A stretch of DNA of 64,000 nt from Bdellovibrio sp. BCCA. GTDB lineage: Bacteria > Bdellovibrionota > Bdellovibrionia > Bdellovibrionales > Bdellovibrionaceae. Where the stretch lies: positions 1,612,001 to 1,676,000 of the forward strand of contig NZ_JBBNAC010000001.1 of NCBI RefSeq assembly GCF_037996825.1, in the 5' to 3' direction. Position 1 is the first letter of the stretch; the number at the start of each line of letters is the position of its first letter. The notes beneath the pieces are model-generated. The model was not told the origin of the DNA. It ran no database searches and saw nothing but the letters and a program-made list of their open reading frames with translations. A program made the translations under genes and the position numbers. This document shows positions 17,258 to 25,269 of the stretch, piece after piece.

Positions 17258-17872
17258 TTATTTCCCAAATCCTTTTTGGCTTTCAAAAGGGAATGTAGCA
17301 AAGATTGAGATGTAAGAGTAAGACTTATTCAAATCAAGTCCCACTTCTCCGCCCAATGTGACTTGATTCCAGTCGGCATAGTGAAACTCACTGCCAACAG
17401 TCAAATTCGACGCCACGGTATTTTCCTCTTTTGTGTTGAGGAATGTAAACGGCACTGCCAAATAAGGAACGGCCAAGCCGTACTCTGTATCAAATTTTTT
17501 GCTTACAAGCGGCGCCACTTGCAATTGCAGTAGGTTTTCATCTTCATCGCGCGCAAGTCCCGCACCAACACGAAGACCCATCGCGGGCTGGTTCTCAACA
17601 TCTGGAAACGGCATCCACTTAGCACTTACAAAAGCGTTGAAGTCCACAGCTCCGGCACCCATCGTGATGCGGGCACTTGTTGCATCATTGATGTGTGTAT
17701 CAAAGAAAACGTCAAAGTTTGCGCCGCCACCTTTGTTCATCAAAAGTTGCGGTTCAACTCCCACTTGATACATGCCTGCAGGAACAATTTCGCCAGATTC
17801 AGCGATGCTCAAATAAGCATGGGCAGAGGAGCTTAAAAAAAGACCTAAAACGAAGTATTTAGCAAATTTCAT
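17258..17872 (-). CDS. Exported beta-rich protein, probably outer membrane
   Basis: This 204-residue protein has a signal peptide (1-19, SSSAHA) and a mature part made of alternating strands with glycine turns (ARITMGAGAVDFNAF, VSAKWMPF, LAVPFTFLNT, VTLGGEVGLDL, YISIFATF). This looks like a small outer-membrane barrel or a porin-like sensor. It lies 1 base upstream of mreB on the same strand, so an envelope or shape role is possible but not shown. I do not recognise a named family. Confidence 0.6.
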   Translation of the reverse strand: MKFAKYFVLGLFLSSSAHAYLSIAESGEIVPAGMYQVGVEPQLLMNKGGGANFDVFFDTHINDATSARITMGAGAVDFNAFVSAKWMPFPDVENQPAMGLRVGAGLARDEDENLLQLQVAPLVSKKFDTEYGLAVPYLAVPFTFLNTKEENTVASNLTVGSEFHYADWNQVTLGGEVGLDLNKSYSYISIFATFPFESQKGFGK

Positions 17873-17954
17873 GAATAAAAACCTTTCGACTCAAAAATGG
17901 TATCGAGTCGCGAATCATTTGACAAGACCTTGATCCAAAGAGAATCTTGAAAGT

Positions 17955-18719
17955 GTGACGAAACTGCCAATATCCGTTGTGATCATCACCCTTAATGAAG
18001 AAGCTCATATCGAGCGTTGCATCCGTTCGGCCGCCTTCGCTGACGATGTTGTTGTTGTTGATAGCTTTTCGACGGATCGCACCGTTGAAATCGCTGAAAG
18101 CTGCGGCGCTCGGGTTTTTAAGGAAAAATGGAGAGGTTTCGGTCCGCAAAAAGCCTTCGCGACCGAACAAGCAAAACATCCTTGGGTTTTGGCTTTGGAT
18201 GCCGACGAGGCTTTAAGTCCCGAGCTTTGCGCAGAAATAGTTGAGAGCTTTTCCGATTTAGATCCCGAAGCGGGCTATCTTTTTCCGCGAAAGTCCTATC
18301 ACTTAGGTCGTTGGATTGAGCACGGTGGATGGTATCCTGACTATCAACTCAGACTTTATAATAAAACTAAATCGCAGTGGAATTCCGCAGCTTTACATGA
18401 AAAAGTGGAAGTAAAGAAAACACTTAAAATGAAGCGCGATCTCCTACATTGGGTGTTTGATAATCTGAGCGATCAGGTAGTGACAAACGACCGTTACTCC
18501 ACCTTGGGAGCTAAGCAGTTGGCCGAAGAGGGAAAGACGTTTTCCTATTTCAAGATGATCTTTAAGCCGTTTGGAAAATTCGTTGAAACGTATTTTGTAA
18601 AATGCGGATTTTTAGATGGCCTTCCCGGTTTTATTATTTCTATGGGAGCGGCGTATTCGTTGTTCCTTAAATTTGCCAAGCTTTGGGAGATCGAACGTGC
18701 GAAAAAGTCCTCTGGTTAA
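17955..18719 (+). CDS. Family 2 glycosyltransferase (LPS core type)
   Basis: This 254-residue GT2 enzyme resembles the WaaE/KdtX group that adds a sugar to the lipopolysaccharide inner core. It has SVVIITLNEEAHIERCI at the N terminus, VVVDSFSTDRT, and the metal site LALDADEAL (about 78-86). A later AALHEKVEV is typical of the acceptor side of this subgroup. The C-terminal membrane-associated segment (FLDGLPGFIISMGAAYSLFLKFAK) is also usual. Translation probably starts at GTG 17955, with only a weak ribosome site. Confidence 0.85.
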   Translation: MTKLPISVVIITLNEEAHIERCIRSAAFADDVVVVDSFSTDRTVEIAESCGARVFKEKWRGFGPQKAFATEQAKHPWVLALDADEALSPELCAEIVESFSDLDPEAGYLFPRKSYHLGRWIEHGGWYPDYQLRLYNKTKSQWNSAALHEKVEVKKTLKMKRDLLHWVFDNLSDQVVTNDRYSTLGAKQLAEEGKTFSYFKMIFKPFGKFVETYFVKCGFLDGLPGFIISMGAAYSLFLKFAKLWEIERAKKSSG

Positions 18720-19668
18720 AGCATTTCTTTTATTTGTTCCGTTCATTCTCTCAGTGAAAGTTTCAGCTGAAGCTCCCAAGTATCCTGCTTTGCGTGAATG
18801 GCAAGGGCAGGTGTGGTTGACGGGGAAAGATGGCAAAAGACTTCAAGTAAAGTCTAAACAAGTCTTGCGCGAAAAAGCTCTTCTAGAAACATCAGCTTCG
18901 GGCTCTGTAAAAATACAATTGGATGAAAAGCGCAGTTTTACTTTGTTGGGGTCGGGTGAAGTTTCAATGCCCGTGATTTCTTGGGAAAGTGGAGAAGCTC
19001 CGGTTGTCATTTTAAAATCTGGCGATATTTATTGGGAGCAAAATCCGAAAGAAAAAGGTCCTTTCAACGTGGCCTTACGCTCGGATCTTTTTGAGTTTCT
19101 CGCTCCTCCCGGAAAATACATTCTTTCCATCAATCCCGGAAAAGCTTTTTCAAGCGTGAAAATGCTCGATGGCTCTATGGAATTTTCTGCTCTTAACGGC
19201 GAAGAATCCGTGGTCGTAAAGTCCGGTCAGCAAGTCGCTTTTCAAGGAGTTCTTGAGGGTGGTGAGATTGCTTACGACGTTCTTTTAAAAGGTAAGAAAA
19301 TCCCCAAAGGACATCTGACGGCGGTCACTGCGGTTGATGCCAAGGACATGAGTCGTGCTGCGGATGCAGAAAAAAGACGTCTGAAAGATTTGGCTCGTCA
19401 GCAGGAAAAAAGCAAAGCTGCTTTGGCTCAGCTAAAGCGCGACGGTGTGATTTGCACAAATCCTCCGGGTAAATTTAACGAGTGCTCATGGGTCTGCACG
19501 AATAATCCTAAAAAAGAGAAAAAGGCGTGTTTGGTATCGGCGGGGGCGACTTGTGAGCGTCAACGCTGTAACGCGAATGGCGATTGGGCGGAAAAGACGC
19601 TGTTGGATGCTGAAAAAGCCAGCAGTATTTGTAAGGCGCAACCCGTCGTAGCTCCCTGTGATTACTAA
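18697..19668 (+). CDS. Exported FecR-domain protein with Cys-rich tail
   Basis: This 323-residue protein starts at GTG 18697, 6 bases after GGGAG and inside the end of the glycosyltransferase gene (23 bp overlap). A signal peptide (VRKSPLVKAFLLF to SVKVSA) is followed by a FecR-like beta domain (QVWLTGKDGKRLQVKSKQ, LLETSASGSVKIQLDEKRSFTLLGSGEV). A helical Lys/Gln-rich stretch (near 230-265) leads to a C-terminal region with eight cysteines. FecR domains are found in periplasmic or surface proteins; no sigma or TonB partner is nearby. Confidence 0.7.
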   Translation: MRKSPLVKAFLLFVPFILSVKVSAEAPKYPALREWQGQVWLTGKDGKRLQVKSKQVLREKALLETSASGSVKIQLDEKRSFTLLGSGEVSMPVISWESGEAPVVILKSGDIYWEQNPKEKGPFNVALRSDLFEFLAPPGKYILSINPGKAFSSVKMLDGSMEFSALNGEESVVVKSGQQVAFQGVLEGGEIAYDVLLKGKKIPKGHLTAVTAVDAKDMSRAADAEKRRLKDLARQQEKSKAALAQLKRDGVICTNPPGKFNECSWVCTNNPKKEKKACLVSAGATCERQRCNANGDWAEKTLLDAEKASSICKAQPVVAPCDY

Positions 19669-19751
19669 GAATTTTCAATTTTACGATAAATTGGGTTAAA
19701 TTCCCTCTTGCACTTTTATCCCCAAAGCCCTATAACTGGTCTTCCTTTGTG

Positions 19752-19827
19752 GTGGGTATAGCTCAGTTGGTAGAGCATCGGATTGTGATTCCGAGTGTCG
19801 CGGGTTCAAGCCCCGTTACTCACCCCA
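19752..19827 (+). tRNA. tRNA-His (anticodon GTG)
   Basis: The cloverleaf is complete: acceptor GTGGGTA with TACTCAC, D arm with GCTCAGTTGGTAGAGC, anticodon stem TCGGA/TCCGA with loop TTGTGAT, and T arm GCGGGTTCAAGCCCCGT. Anticodon GTG reads His codons. The discriminator is C (19824) and the base before the acceptor is G (19751), the G-1:C73 pair that marks tRNA-His. CCA (19825-19827) is encoded. Its 3' end is the apparent attachment site of the mobile island. Confidence 0.97.
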
Positions 19828-19884
19828 ATTTTCTTCTCTTTTTATCCCTGAATAATCTAAGTAACCGAAATCATTAACGAGTCT
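19820..19884. repeat. attL: imperfect 65-bp repeat, left copy
   Basis: The core TCACCCCA (19820-19827) is followed by blocks that recur in the same order at 34355-34419: ATCCCTGAA (19844), AAGTAACC (19859) and ACGAGTCT (19877). The last block sits at offset 57 from the core in both copies. The identity therefore extends past the usual short att core. Confidence 0.6.
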
Positions 19885-19950
19885 CGTTGCGCGTTTAATT
19901 TCGTTTAAAAATTCGTGCAACACAAAACAACACAATGAAACACAGCGCTT

Positions 19951-19993
19951 GGTGCAACTAAGGTACAAATTTAGGTGTAACCAGGTGTAACTA
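19951..19993. repeat. Tandem integrase arm-type sites, left end
   Basis: Four related direct repeats lie head to tail: GGTGCAACTA (19951), GGTACAAAT (19962), GGTGTAACCA (19974) and GGTGTAACTA (19984). Spacing is 10-12 bp, about one helical turn. The first recurs exactly at 34297-34306 near the right end. Such clusters at element ends are typical arm-type sites for tyrosine recombinases. Confidence 0.55.
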
Positions 19994-20041
19994 ATTTAAC
20001 CCGGAAGGCTGGGGCTTATTCATCCAACTTTTTTTGAATCG

Positions 20042-20118
20042 TCCCTAAACGCGGACGCGACAGGGCTTTAAGCCTCTGTTTTCGTCATGCTTTGGGGACT
20101 TCGATCCCTGTTTAGGGA
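20042..20118. promoter_or_regulatory. Candidate operators of the XRE regulator
   Basis: TCCCTAAAC (20042-20050) and the palindrome TCCCTGTTTAGGGA (20105-20118) lie just ahead of the XRE gene. The second contains both half-sites (TCCCT and AGGGA around GTTT). They probably bind the regulator encoded next (inference). The rest of 19885-20144 shows only the arm repeats. Confidence 0.45.
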
Positions 20119-20144
20119 TTGTTGTCAAAGAACCTCTCTTTTTC

Positions 20145-20459
20145 TTGAAGAATGGGGTTTGGATGAAATTGAACAAAACTCTCACATCACTTTGTAAATC
20201 AAAGGGGCTGACTCTTGCTGAGTTATCTCGTCGCACGGCTATTCCCAAACAGACTCTGCATAATTGGACGATCGGACGTCGTTCGATCAATCCTGATCAA
20301 CTGAAGAAAGTGTCGCAGGTGCTCGAAGTCTCCGTTCATTATTTGTTGTACGGGGAGAATGATCCGTTTGAGGCGCCGTCTGAAGTAATCTTGCGTGAGA
20401 TCTTTTCTGGTGATGTGCGTGTGACTTTGCATCGTATTGAACGAAAGGGCCGAAGATGA
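20145..20459 (+). CDS. XRE-family transcription regulator
   Basis: This 104-residue protein (98 if it starts at ATG 20163, which has GGGG upstream) has one Cro/cI-type helix-turn-helix at about 12-70: LTSLCKSKGLTLAELSRRTAIPKQTLHNW, then a typical ending VSQVLEVSVHYLLYG. A short C-terminal tail follows. It overlaps the next gene by 4 bp (ATGA), so the two are translationally coupled. It probably controls this pair, and perhaps island mobility, through the palindromes upstream. Confidence 0.82.
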   Translation: MKNGVWMKLNKTLTSLCKSKGLTLAELSRRTAIPKQTLHNWTIGRRSINPDQLKKVSQVLEVSVHYLLYGENDPFEAPSEVILREIFSGDVRVTLHRIERKGRR

Positions 20460-21361
20460 AGCATTGGATTTTTCCATTGGTTTTGGGATTTGCATTAACG
20501 TCTCATGCGGAAATCACGAATGATCAACGCGTTGAAAAGCTTCAGAAGGGCGTTGAGCAAGGCAATGTCGAATGGGTGCGTGAAGCCTTTGCTGGATTGA
20601 AAGATCCGTTTAAAAAGGCTCGTGGACTTTTTGGTGGCGAGTCGGGTGTGTTTGCTGAATATAGCAGTGAATACTTTTTGGATAAGGCGTTCATCGCGCA
20701 TCCCTGTAAGGATGAGATCGCGCTGATACTTCTTCAGAGCGGCGCCGTCATGCAAACTTACGAGTTGTTCAAGAAGGCGTCTGAAAGTGGTTGTCCTAAA
20801 TCCGTTCAATATCTCATCGATACGAAAGACTCTGCGTTGACGGCTCAAAGTGCAATGGACTTTTTCAAGTTTTATGGGAAGAAGGTTGGGCAAGTCATTC
20901 GCGATAAAGAGCAGGGCTTAGTTGGCGCCGAAGATGCATTGGATACGTGGGACCCGATTCAGATGTCGTTTGAAAAGTTTGTGATGGAAAAGTGTCCTGA
21001 TCGTACGAAGACTTCCAAAGAGTGTTTGGCTCGTGCCGCGTTCGATGAGACGGCTTCTAACGTGTCTACTCGGGCCGAGGCTGCGAAGAAAAACATCGCT
21101 AAGCAAGAAGCTGAAGATAAGTATTTGGGCTCGCCCGAGGGCATTGCTGCGCAAATCTGTGAGATTGATGAAAGTATCGCTGAGGCTAAGGCTAAGATCG
21201 ACCGGCAGCGGAAGATCGGTAAGGTTTCGGGAACGGTTGATATGAGTGTTTTAAACCTTGCCGGTGCTAGGATTGTTGATCTTGAAGAGCAGCGAAAGGA
21301 ATTGATAGCTGAACTTAGGAAGATAACCGGAAAAGCATTTAAAGAAGCTTCATGTAAATGA
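20456..21361 (+). CDS. Exported protein of unknown function
   Basis: This 301-residue protein has a signal peptide (1-18, LTSHA) and a mainly helical mature part. Residues about 20-130 contain repeat-like helical pairs (VEWVREAFAGL, ALILLQSGAVMQTYELFKKASESGCPKSVQYLID) that recall ankyrin or Sel1 repeats. The C-terminal third is a charged coiled coil (IDESIAEAKAKIDRQRK, IVDLEEQRKELIAELRK). It is coupled to the XRE gene. I do not recognise a family. An exported protein in a defence-like island is unusual. Confidence 0.6.
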   Translation: MKHWIFPLVLGFALTSHAEITNDQRVEKLQKGVEQGNVEWVREAFAGLKDPFKKARGLFGGESGVFAEYSSEYFLDKAFIAHPCKDEIALILLQSGAVMQTYELFKKASESGCPKSVQYLIDTKDSALTAQSAMDFFKFYGKKVGQVIRDKEQGLVGAEDALDTWDPIQMSFEKFVMEKCPDRTKTSKECLARAAFDETASNVSTRAEAAKKNIAKQEAEDKYLGSPEGIAAQICEIDESIAEAKAKIDRQRKIGKVSGTVDMSVLNLAGARIVDLEEQRKELIAELRKITGKAFKEASCK

Positions 21362-21368
21362 ATTCATG

Positions 21369-21395
21369 GGGCGATTTAGATAGTCTAAATCGCCC
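21369..21395. terminator. Perfect 12-bp hairpin between convergent genes
   Basis: GGGCGATTTAGA (21369-21380) pairs fully with TCTAAATCGCCC (21384-21395) around a TAG loop. It lies just after the exported-protein stop and before the convergent gene's stop, so it probably ends transcription in both directions. Confidence 0.65.
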
Positions 21396-21402
21396 GCGGT
21401 AG

Positions 21403-22389
21403 CTATTTTTTTAACTTTTTTCTTACAACTTCACGAAGGCTGTCCTTCCATCCCTCTTTGTGGACAATTCTTTCAAAGTCTTCAGTGGCACTCTTCATCA
21501 GATCGATACGACTCATTTTTGAAAGAGTCTCCCAGGATTCGCCCATCACATAGGCCGCGTTTCCATAGTCGAGATTTTCGAATACAACCACATCATCTGA
21601 AAACTTAGCTCCAAAATAGTGGCGAAACCCATTGCGACCTCTTAGGTAGGCGGTTGGTTGAAGCTTGCTTAGTGTTTCATACCGGTCAGCAATTTTCTTT
21701 TGAAGGAGATCCGGATGTTTTGAGCGGGCTCCTGACATAAGTTTCTGCAAAACTTCTTCTTTGTTTCCTGGGGGCAAAATTTCCCAATCTACATAGAGTG
21801 TATTTGCAAATTCCTCATTGGATGTAGTTGATGCCCAGAGATCCGCATGGCCGACGTTTTCTTGCAACAAGTTGAGGCAAAAAAGAAGATCTCTTTTAAA
21901 AACGGGACTGTTTTTCAAGAGAAGGAATTCAACTACACATTTAACAACTACGAAAGGTTCGGTGTCGGTGCCGTTTCGTAAAATTTCGAAAGAAATTTCA
22001 GCTTCTTTAGGGGCAATTTGATCTCTTTGATAGACCTCTCTCATTTGACCAACCCAATGTGAACCTTTGCTCCAGTCCCCCCATGACGGAGCATAAAACC
22101 CAAACTCCTTCAGTTCTTTAGGAAGATCTTTTCGGATGATCTCTTTACCGTGAAGGTTGACCTTCGAAGCTCTTCCATTTTCTTCGGGAGGGATCACACT
22201 TTGAGGAATATTGAAGTCGCCGCCACGATAGTCGATTCCTACGTGTGCGAACTTTCCAGTTGTTGCTTCCGTAGCAGTGATTTTAAGGGTACACGCAACG
22301 ATAAGTCCGTTTTCTTGGATTTCCTCAATGCGGTTTGTGATTTTGCCGGGAACCTTGCGCCATCCGGACTTCCATTTCTTTCTAGCCAT
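21403..22389 (-). CDS. Unknown protein of the island
   Basis: This 328-residue protein shows no signal peptide or membrane segment. The N-terminal part is strand-rich (GLIVACTLKITATEA). The C-terminal part has a striking conserved-looking block, NGFRHYFGAKFSDDVVVFENLDYGNAAYVM followed by WETLSKMSRIDLM. I have a sense of seeing similar C-terminal blocks in unnamed proteins of mobile elements, but I cannot name the family. It is transcribed alone, opposite to its neighbours, and diverges from the sigma-like operon with a 142-bp gap. Confidence 0.65.
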   Translation of the reverse strand: MARKKWKSGWRKVPGKITNRIEEIQENGLIVACTLKITATEATTGKFAHVGIDYRGGDFNIPQSVIPPEENGRASKVNLHGKEIIRKDLPKELKEFGFYAPSWGDWSKGSHWVGQMREVYQRDQIAPKEAEISFEILRNGTDTEPFVVVKCVVEFLLLKNSPVFKRDLLFCLNLLQENVGHADLWASTTSNEEFANTLYVDWEILPPGNKEEVLQKLMSGARSKHPDLLQKKIADRYETLSKLQPTAYLRGRNGFRHYFGAKFSDDVVVFENLDYGNAAYVMGESWETLSKMSRIDLMKSATEDFERIVHKEGWKDSLREVVRKKLKK

Positions 22390-22531
22390 ACGTACTCCAT
22401 ATTTTGCGGGCGAAATTGCCCTTCAACATATAAATGCCCCGCTTTGAGACAGTTCGGACATTGCCTCGCGTTTTTTCTAAAAAAAATGCCATCTTTGCCG
22501 AATAGAAACAGAAGTCTATTTATGGAGGGGT

Positions 22532-23116
22532 ATGGGCAAATTGGATGAATACGCTAGCCCAGAGGAGTTTTCTTTGGCTTTGAAGAGCCTTAATAAAGAG
22601 GAGTTGGCAAAACTGGCACTTTACGCGCGTTATCGAACAAGAGGACTAGAGAAAAAAGCGGGAGATGTCATGGGTCCTGAGAGTTTGATGTCAGAGGCTG
22701 TTGTTAGAACTCTAGAAGGAACCAGGAAATGGAGAAAGTCAGTTGACGTGCTTATGCACCTTACTCAGACCATGAGGAGTATATCTTCGCATTGGCGAAG
22801 AGCTTTGAAGGAAGGCACGGGACCTGCTGAAGCCATAATGGAACGAGTTGATTTTAGTGTTTTTGAAGAGTCTGAACCTACGAATGGCAGCCCTGAAGAT
22901 CGATTGTATATCCTAGAAGACCTTAGGGCCTTAAAGGAGATCTTTGTGGGCCAGGGAGACGTCTTAGGAGTGATAACAATGATGGGGGAGGGATTTTCTA
23001 AGGAAGAGATCTGCCGAACATTAAAAATTCAAGAAAATGACTTCGAGGCCGTCCGAAAGAGAATTTCTAGGGGCATTATCAAGCTGAGAGAACAAGGAAA
23101 ACTGAATTATGAATGA
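22532..23116 (+). CDS. Sigma-70-like (ECF-type) factor of the ImmA operon
   Basis: This 194-residue protein looks like a divergent sigma factor. Residues 15-90 resemble region 2 (LAKLALYARYRTRGLE, SEAVVRTLEGTRKWRKSVDVLMHLTQTMRSISSHW). Residues about 130-190 resemble region 4 with an HTH (LGVITMMGEGFSKEEICRTLKI, AVRKRISRGIIKLREQ). It begins a three-gene operon with 8-bp and 4-bp overlaps that ends in an ImmA-type protease. It may direct island promoters or act as a DNA-binding regulator; the -10 recognition segment is not well preserved. Confidence 0.7.
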   Translation: MGKLDEYASPEEFSLALKSLNKEELAKLALYARYRTRGLEKKAGDVMGPESLMSEAVVRTLEGTRKWRKSVDVLMHLTQTMRSISSHWRRALKEGTGPAEAIMERVDFSVFEESEPTNGSPEDRLYILEDLRALKEIFVGQGDVLGVITMMGEGFSKEEICRTLKIQENDFEAVRKRISRGIIKLREQGKLNYE

Positions 23117-23531
23117 TAAGAAGCCAGTTAAGGGATTAGAGCGTCATATTGAAGAGTCCTTGTTTAAAATGGATAGCGCTGAGTTTTCGGCGTTTATTGC
23201 CGAGCTGGGTTTTAATATAGATGCTTTGGCGGAAATGACCACAAGATCATTTGCAGAGGCAGATCGCCGAGTTAGAAAACAACGGTTGGTGACGGCAAGA
23301 GGAATGGTTGGGCAAAGGGTAAGGGTATCTGCAGCGGCGGAGATTAAAAAGACGTTTGAGGAGAAAAAACGCCTTCTCAGTGACCTGATGAACTCCGGTA
23401 TATCAATCGGGGGGCTTACTTTTCAGAATAGAGATTTCAAAGAGCTTACGGAAGGTGATGTCGATGTGATCCTACGCCAACTTGACCAATTGGGTGTTCT
23501 TAAGAAGTTTGAAGATGGGAATGACAAATGA
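23109..23531 (+). CDS. Unknown middle protein of the sigma/ImmA operon
   Basis: This 140-residue, charged, mostly helical protein has no signal or membrane segment. I do not recognise its family. It overlaps both neighbours (8 bp and 4 bp), so its dose is tied to theirs. Its position between a sigma-like factor and a metalloprotease would fit a protease target, such as an anti-sigma or repressor protein, but that is inference. Confidence 0.7.
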   Translation: MNDKKPVKGLERHIEESLFKMDSAEFSAFIAELGFNIDALAEMTTRSFAEADRRVRKQRLVTARGMVGQRVRVSAAAEIKKTFEEKKRLLSDLMNSGISIGGLTFQNRDFKELTEGDVDVILRQLDQLGVLKKFEDGNDK

Positions 23532-24298
23532 CGTACAAGCCTGCTGAGAAGCTTTTGTATGAGTTGGGGATAGAAGAGCCTGGAGATATAGATATTGATG
23601 CGATTGCGGCTTATCTTCATGCACCCATAGAGTATGAACCTCTTTCGGGAGCGGAAGGTCGAATAATCGGCTATGCTGATCGAGCTATTATCACTGTTAA
23701 TTCATCGTCGCCCAAAGCTCGACAGAGATTCTCAGCTGCTCATGAAATAGGTCATTGGATGCGAGACAGAGGGACAAACTTCACGTGCTCCCTTGGTGAT
23801 ATGACTTCAAAGTGGTCGTTAAATGATCCGGAATATCGAGCTAATAGATATGCTGCTGATCTTTTGATGCCGAAAGCTATGTTTCAAAAATATGCTAAGA
23901 ACCTACCAATTACTCTGTCGACAGTTAGAAAGTTGGCGACTTCATTTGAGACCAGTCTTACGGCAACGGCAATACGTCTGATTGAACAAGGAAGTTTTCC
24001 TTCGATGGTTCTCATGACGGAAGGAAATGTTGTAAAATGGGGACTGCGTAATAAGTTGGTCCCATACGAGTTGCAGTATGTGAAGTTGCTCGATAAGTCT
24101 TCTAATACTTATCGTGTTCTTTCCGGCGCGATAAAAGACGTCGATTCTCGGGACGTTTCTGCTGATATGTGGATCGATCATTCAAATGCATCCGACTATA
24201 CGATAAAAGAGAGCGCATTTGCCTGCGGTGAAGATAAGGTATTAAGTCTTCTTTGGTGGGAGGATGAGGGGCAAATTGTGGATCTAGACGAGGACTAA
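23528..24298 (+). CDS. ImmA/IrrE-family metalloprotease
   Basis: This 256-residue protein has the ImmA/IrrE domain (PF06114). The zinc motif is AAHEIGHW with His72, Glu73 and His76. The later helix with Glu102 and ANRYAADLLMP supplies the third ligand region. ImmA of ICEBs1 cuts the repressor ImmR to free the element, and IrrE/PprI cuts a repressor of stress genes. Here no ImmR lies directly beside it; possible targets are the middle protein of this operon or the XRE regulator at 20145. The C-terminal 100 residues are an unassigned extension. Confidence 0.9.
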   Translation: MTYKPAEKLLYELGIEEPGDIDIDAIAAYLHAPIEYEPLSGAEGRIIGYADRAIITVNSSSPKARQRFSAAHEIGHWMRDRGTNFTCSLGDMTSKWSLNDPEYRANRYAADLLMPKAMFQKYAKNLPITLSTVRKLATSFETSLTATAIRLIEQGSFPSMVLMTEGNVVKWGLRNKLVPYELQYVKLLDKSSNTYRVLSGAIKDVDSRDVSADMWIDHSNASDYTIKESAFACGEDKVLSLLWWEDEGQIVDLDED

Positions 24299-24310
24299 TG
24301 CTCGATGCTC

Positions 24311-24402
24311 TGCATTCTTGACCTCGATCCGCGATTGGCTACTCCTTTGGGATGGTGCATTCTTGATGTCGATCCATGCTTTTTTTGCACTTATTCTTGA
24401 TG
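24311..24402. repeat. Direct repeats after the immA-type gene
   Basis: Two 20-bp copies with 18 matches start at 24311 and 24356 (TGCATTCTTGA, then CGATCC at the end), 45 bp apart. A partial third copy, ATTCTTGATG, is at 24393-24402. They fill the gap before the next gene and could bind a regulator. Confidence 0.5.
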
Positions 24403-24460
24403 AACAATGGCTCTGAGCGACCCTAACTGATAAAGACTTCTCCAATTGGGAGTCTGATCA

Positions 24461-25153
24461 ATGAAGAGACCTTATTCCGAAAAAATGAATAACATAGCCG
24501 ACTATTTTGATCGGTATATTCAAATGTACGCAAATAAGTACGGTTTCGACTATTCGGAAATTCAAAAGAAAATGGGTATAACTGAGAGTCTTCCTTTGGG
24601 AGTGGCTGTTGATCAATACGCCGAAGAGAATATTTTCGGCTTAATACCTAAAGATATTCCGAAAGCAGAGAGGGATAAGCTCGATTTTCTTCTTAGTATT
24701 CGAGGTGGAGTAGATTCTTTGCACTTCAAGACATTCGATGTTCCTCAGATATTGGAAGTCACGGAACTCCTTATTGAAGCACTCGTAAATCTTCATCATA
24801 CCCCACCATCGACGAAGGCCCATCATGCTTCACCGAGGTTAGGCAAAAAGAATACGGCTACGCAGTTTATGCGAAACTTATCTATTCTATATTTTAAAAC
24901 TCGTCCCGACGCAGAGAATAGGGACTTATATAGAATCATGACAACTGAAAGTCTGTTTGAAGATCTTCAGCGTGAGTTTAATGAAGGTACTATCGAGCTT
25001 GAGATTGATTGGGGTAAGAGTTCTTCTGAGATACTTTTCTATAGAGATTCAAAGGGATCAACAGGCGTCTTTGAAGAGCGCAACTTAAAGAACATCATCT
25101 CCAGGGCCAGAACAGCTTCTGCGTGGTATAAATTCGAAGATGAAATGCCTTAG
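24461..25153 (+). CDS. Unknown soluble protein of the island
   Basis: This 230-residue protein has no signal peptide or membrane segment. It is helical in the first half (MNNIADYFDRYIQMYANKYGFDYSEIQKKMG, VTELLIEALVNLHHTPP) with a strand-rich end (ELEIDWGKSSSEILFYRD). I cannot assign a family. It follows the repeat cluster and is probably a separate transcript. Confidence 0.65.
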   Translation: MKRPYSEKMNNIADYFDRYIQMYANKYGFDYSEIQKKMGITESLPLGVAVDQYAEENIFGLIPKDIPKAERDKLDFLLSIRGGVDSLHFKTFDVPQILEVTELLIEALVNLHHTPPSTKAHHASPRLGKKNTATQFMRNLSILYFKTRPDAENRDLYRIMTTESLFEDLQREFNEGTIELEIDWGKSSSEILFYRDSKGSTGVFEERNLKNIISRARTASAWYKFEDEMP

Positions 25154-25269
25154 AGGTTAAACTCTGAACGCAAGGCATCTCACATAATCAAAATCGTGAG
25201 ACAATAGATATTTTCTTTACTCCTCCTTTTGGCTAATAAAATGGCCACGACGTACAGAAAGGAGGATAA

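Noticed and set aside
19885-20144. CRISPR-like array suggested by repeated GGTGYAAC units
   Set aside because: Units are only 10-12 bp with no spacers; they fit integrase arm sites.
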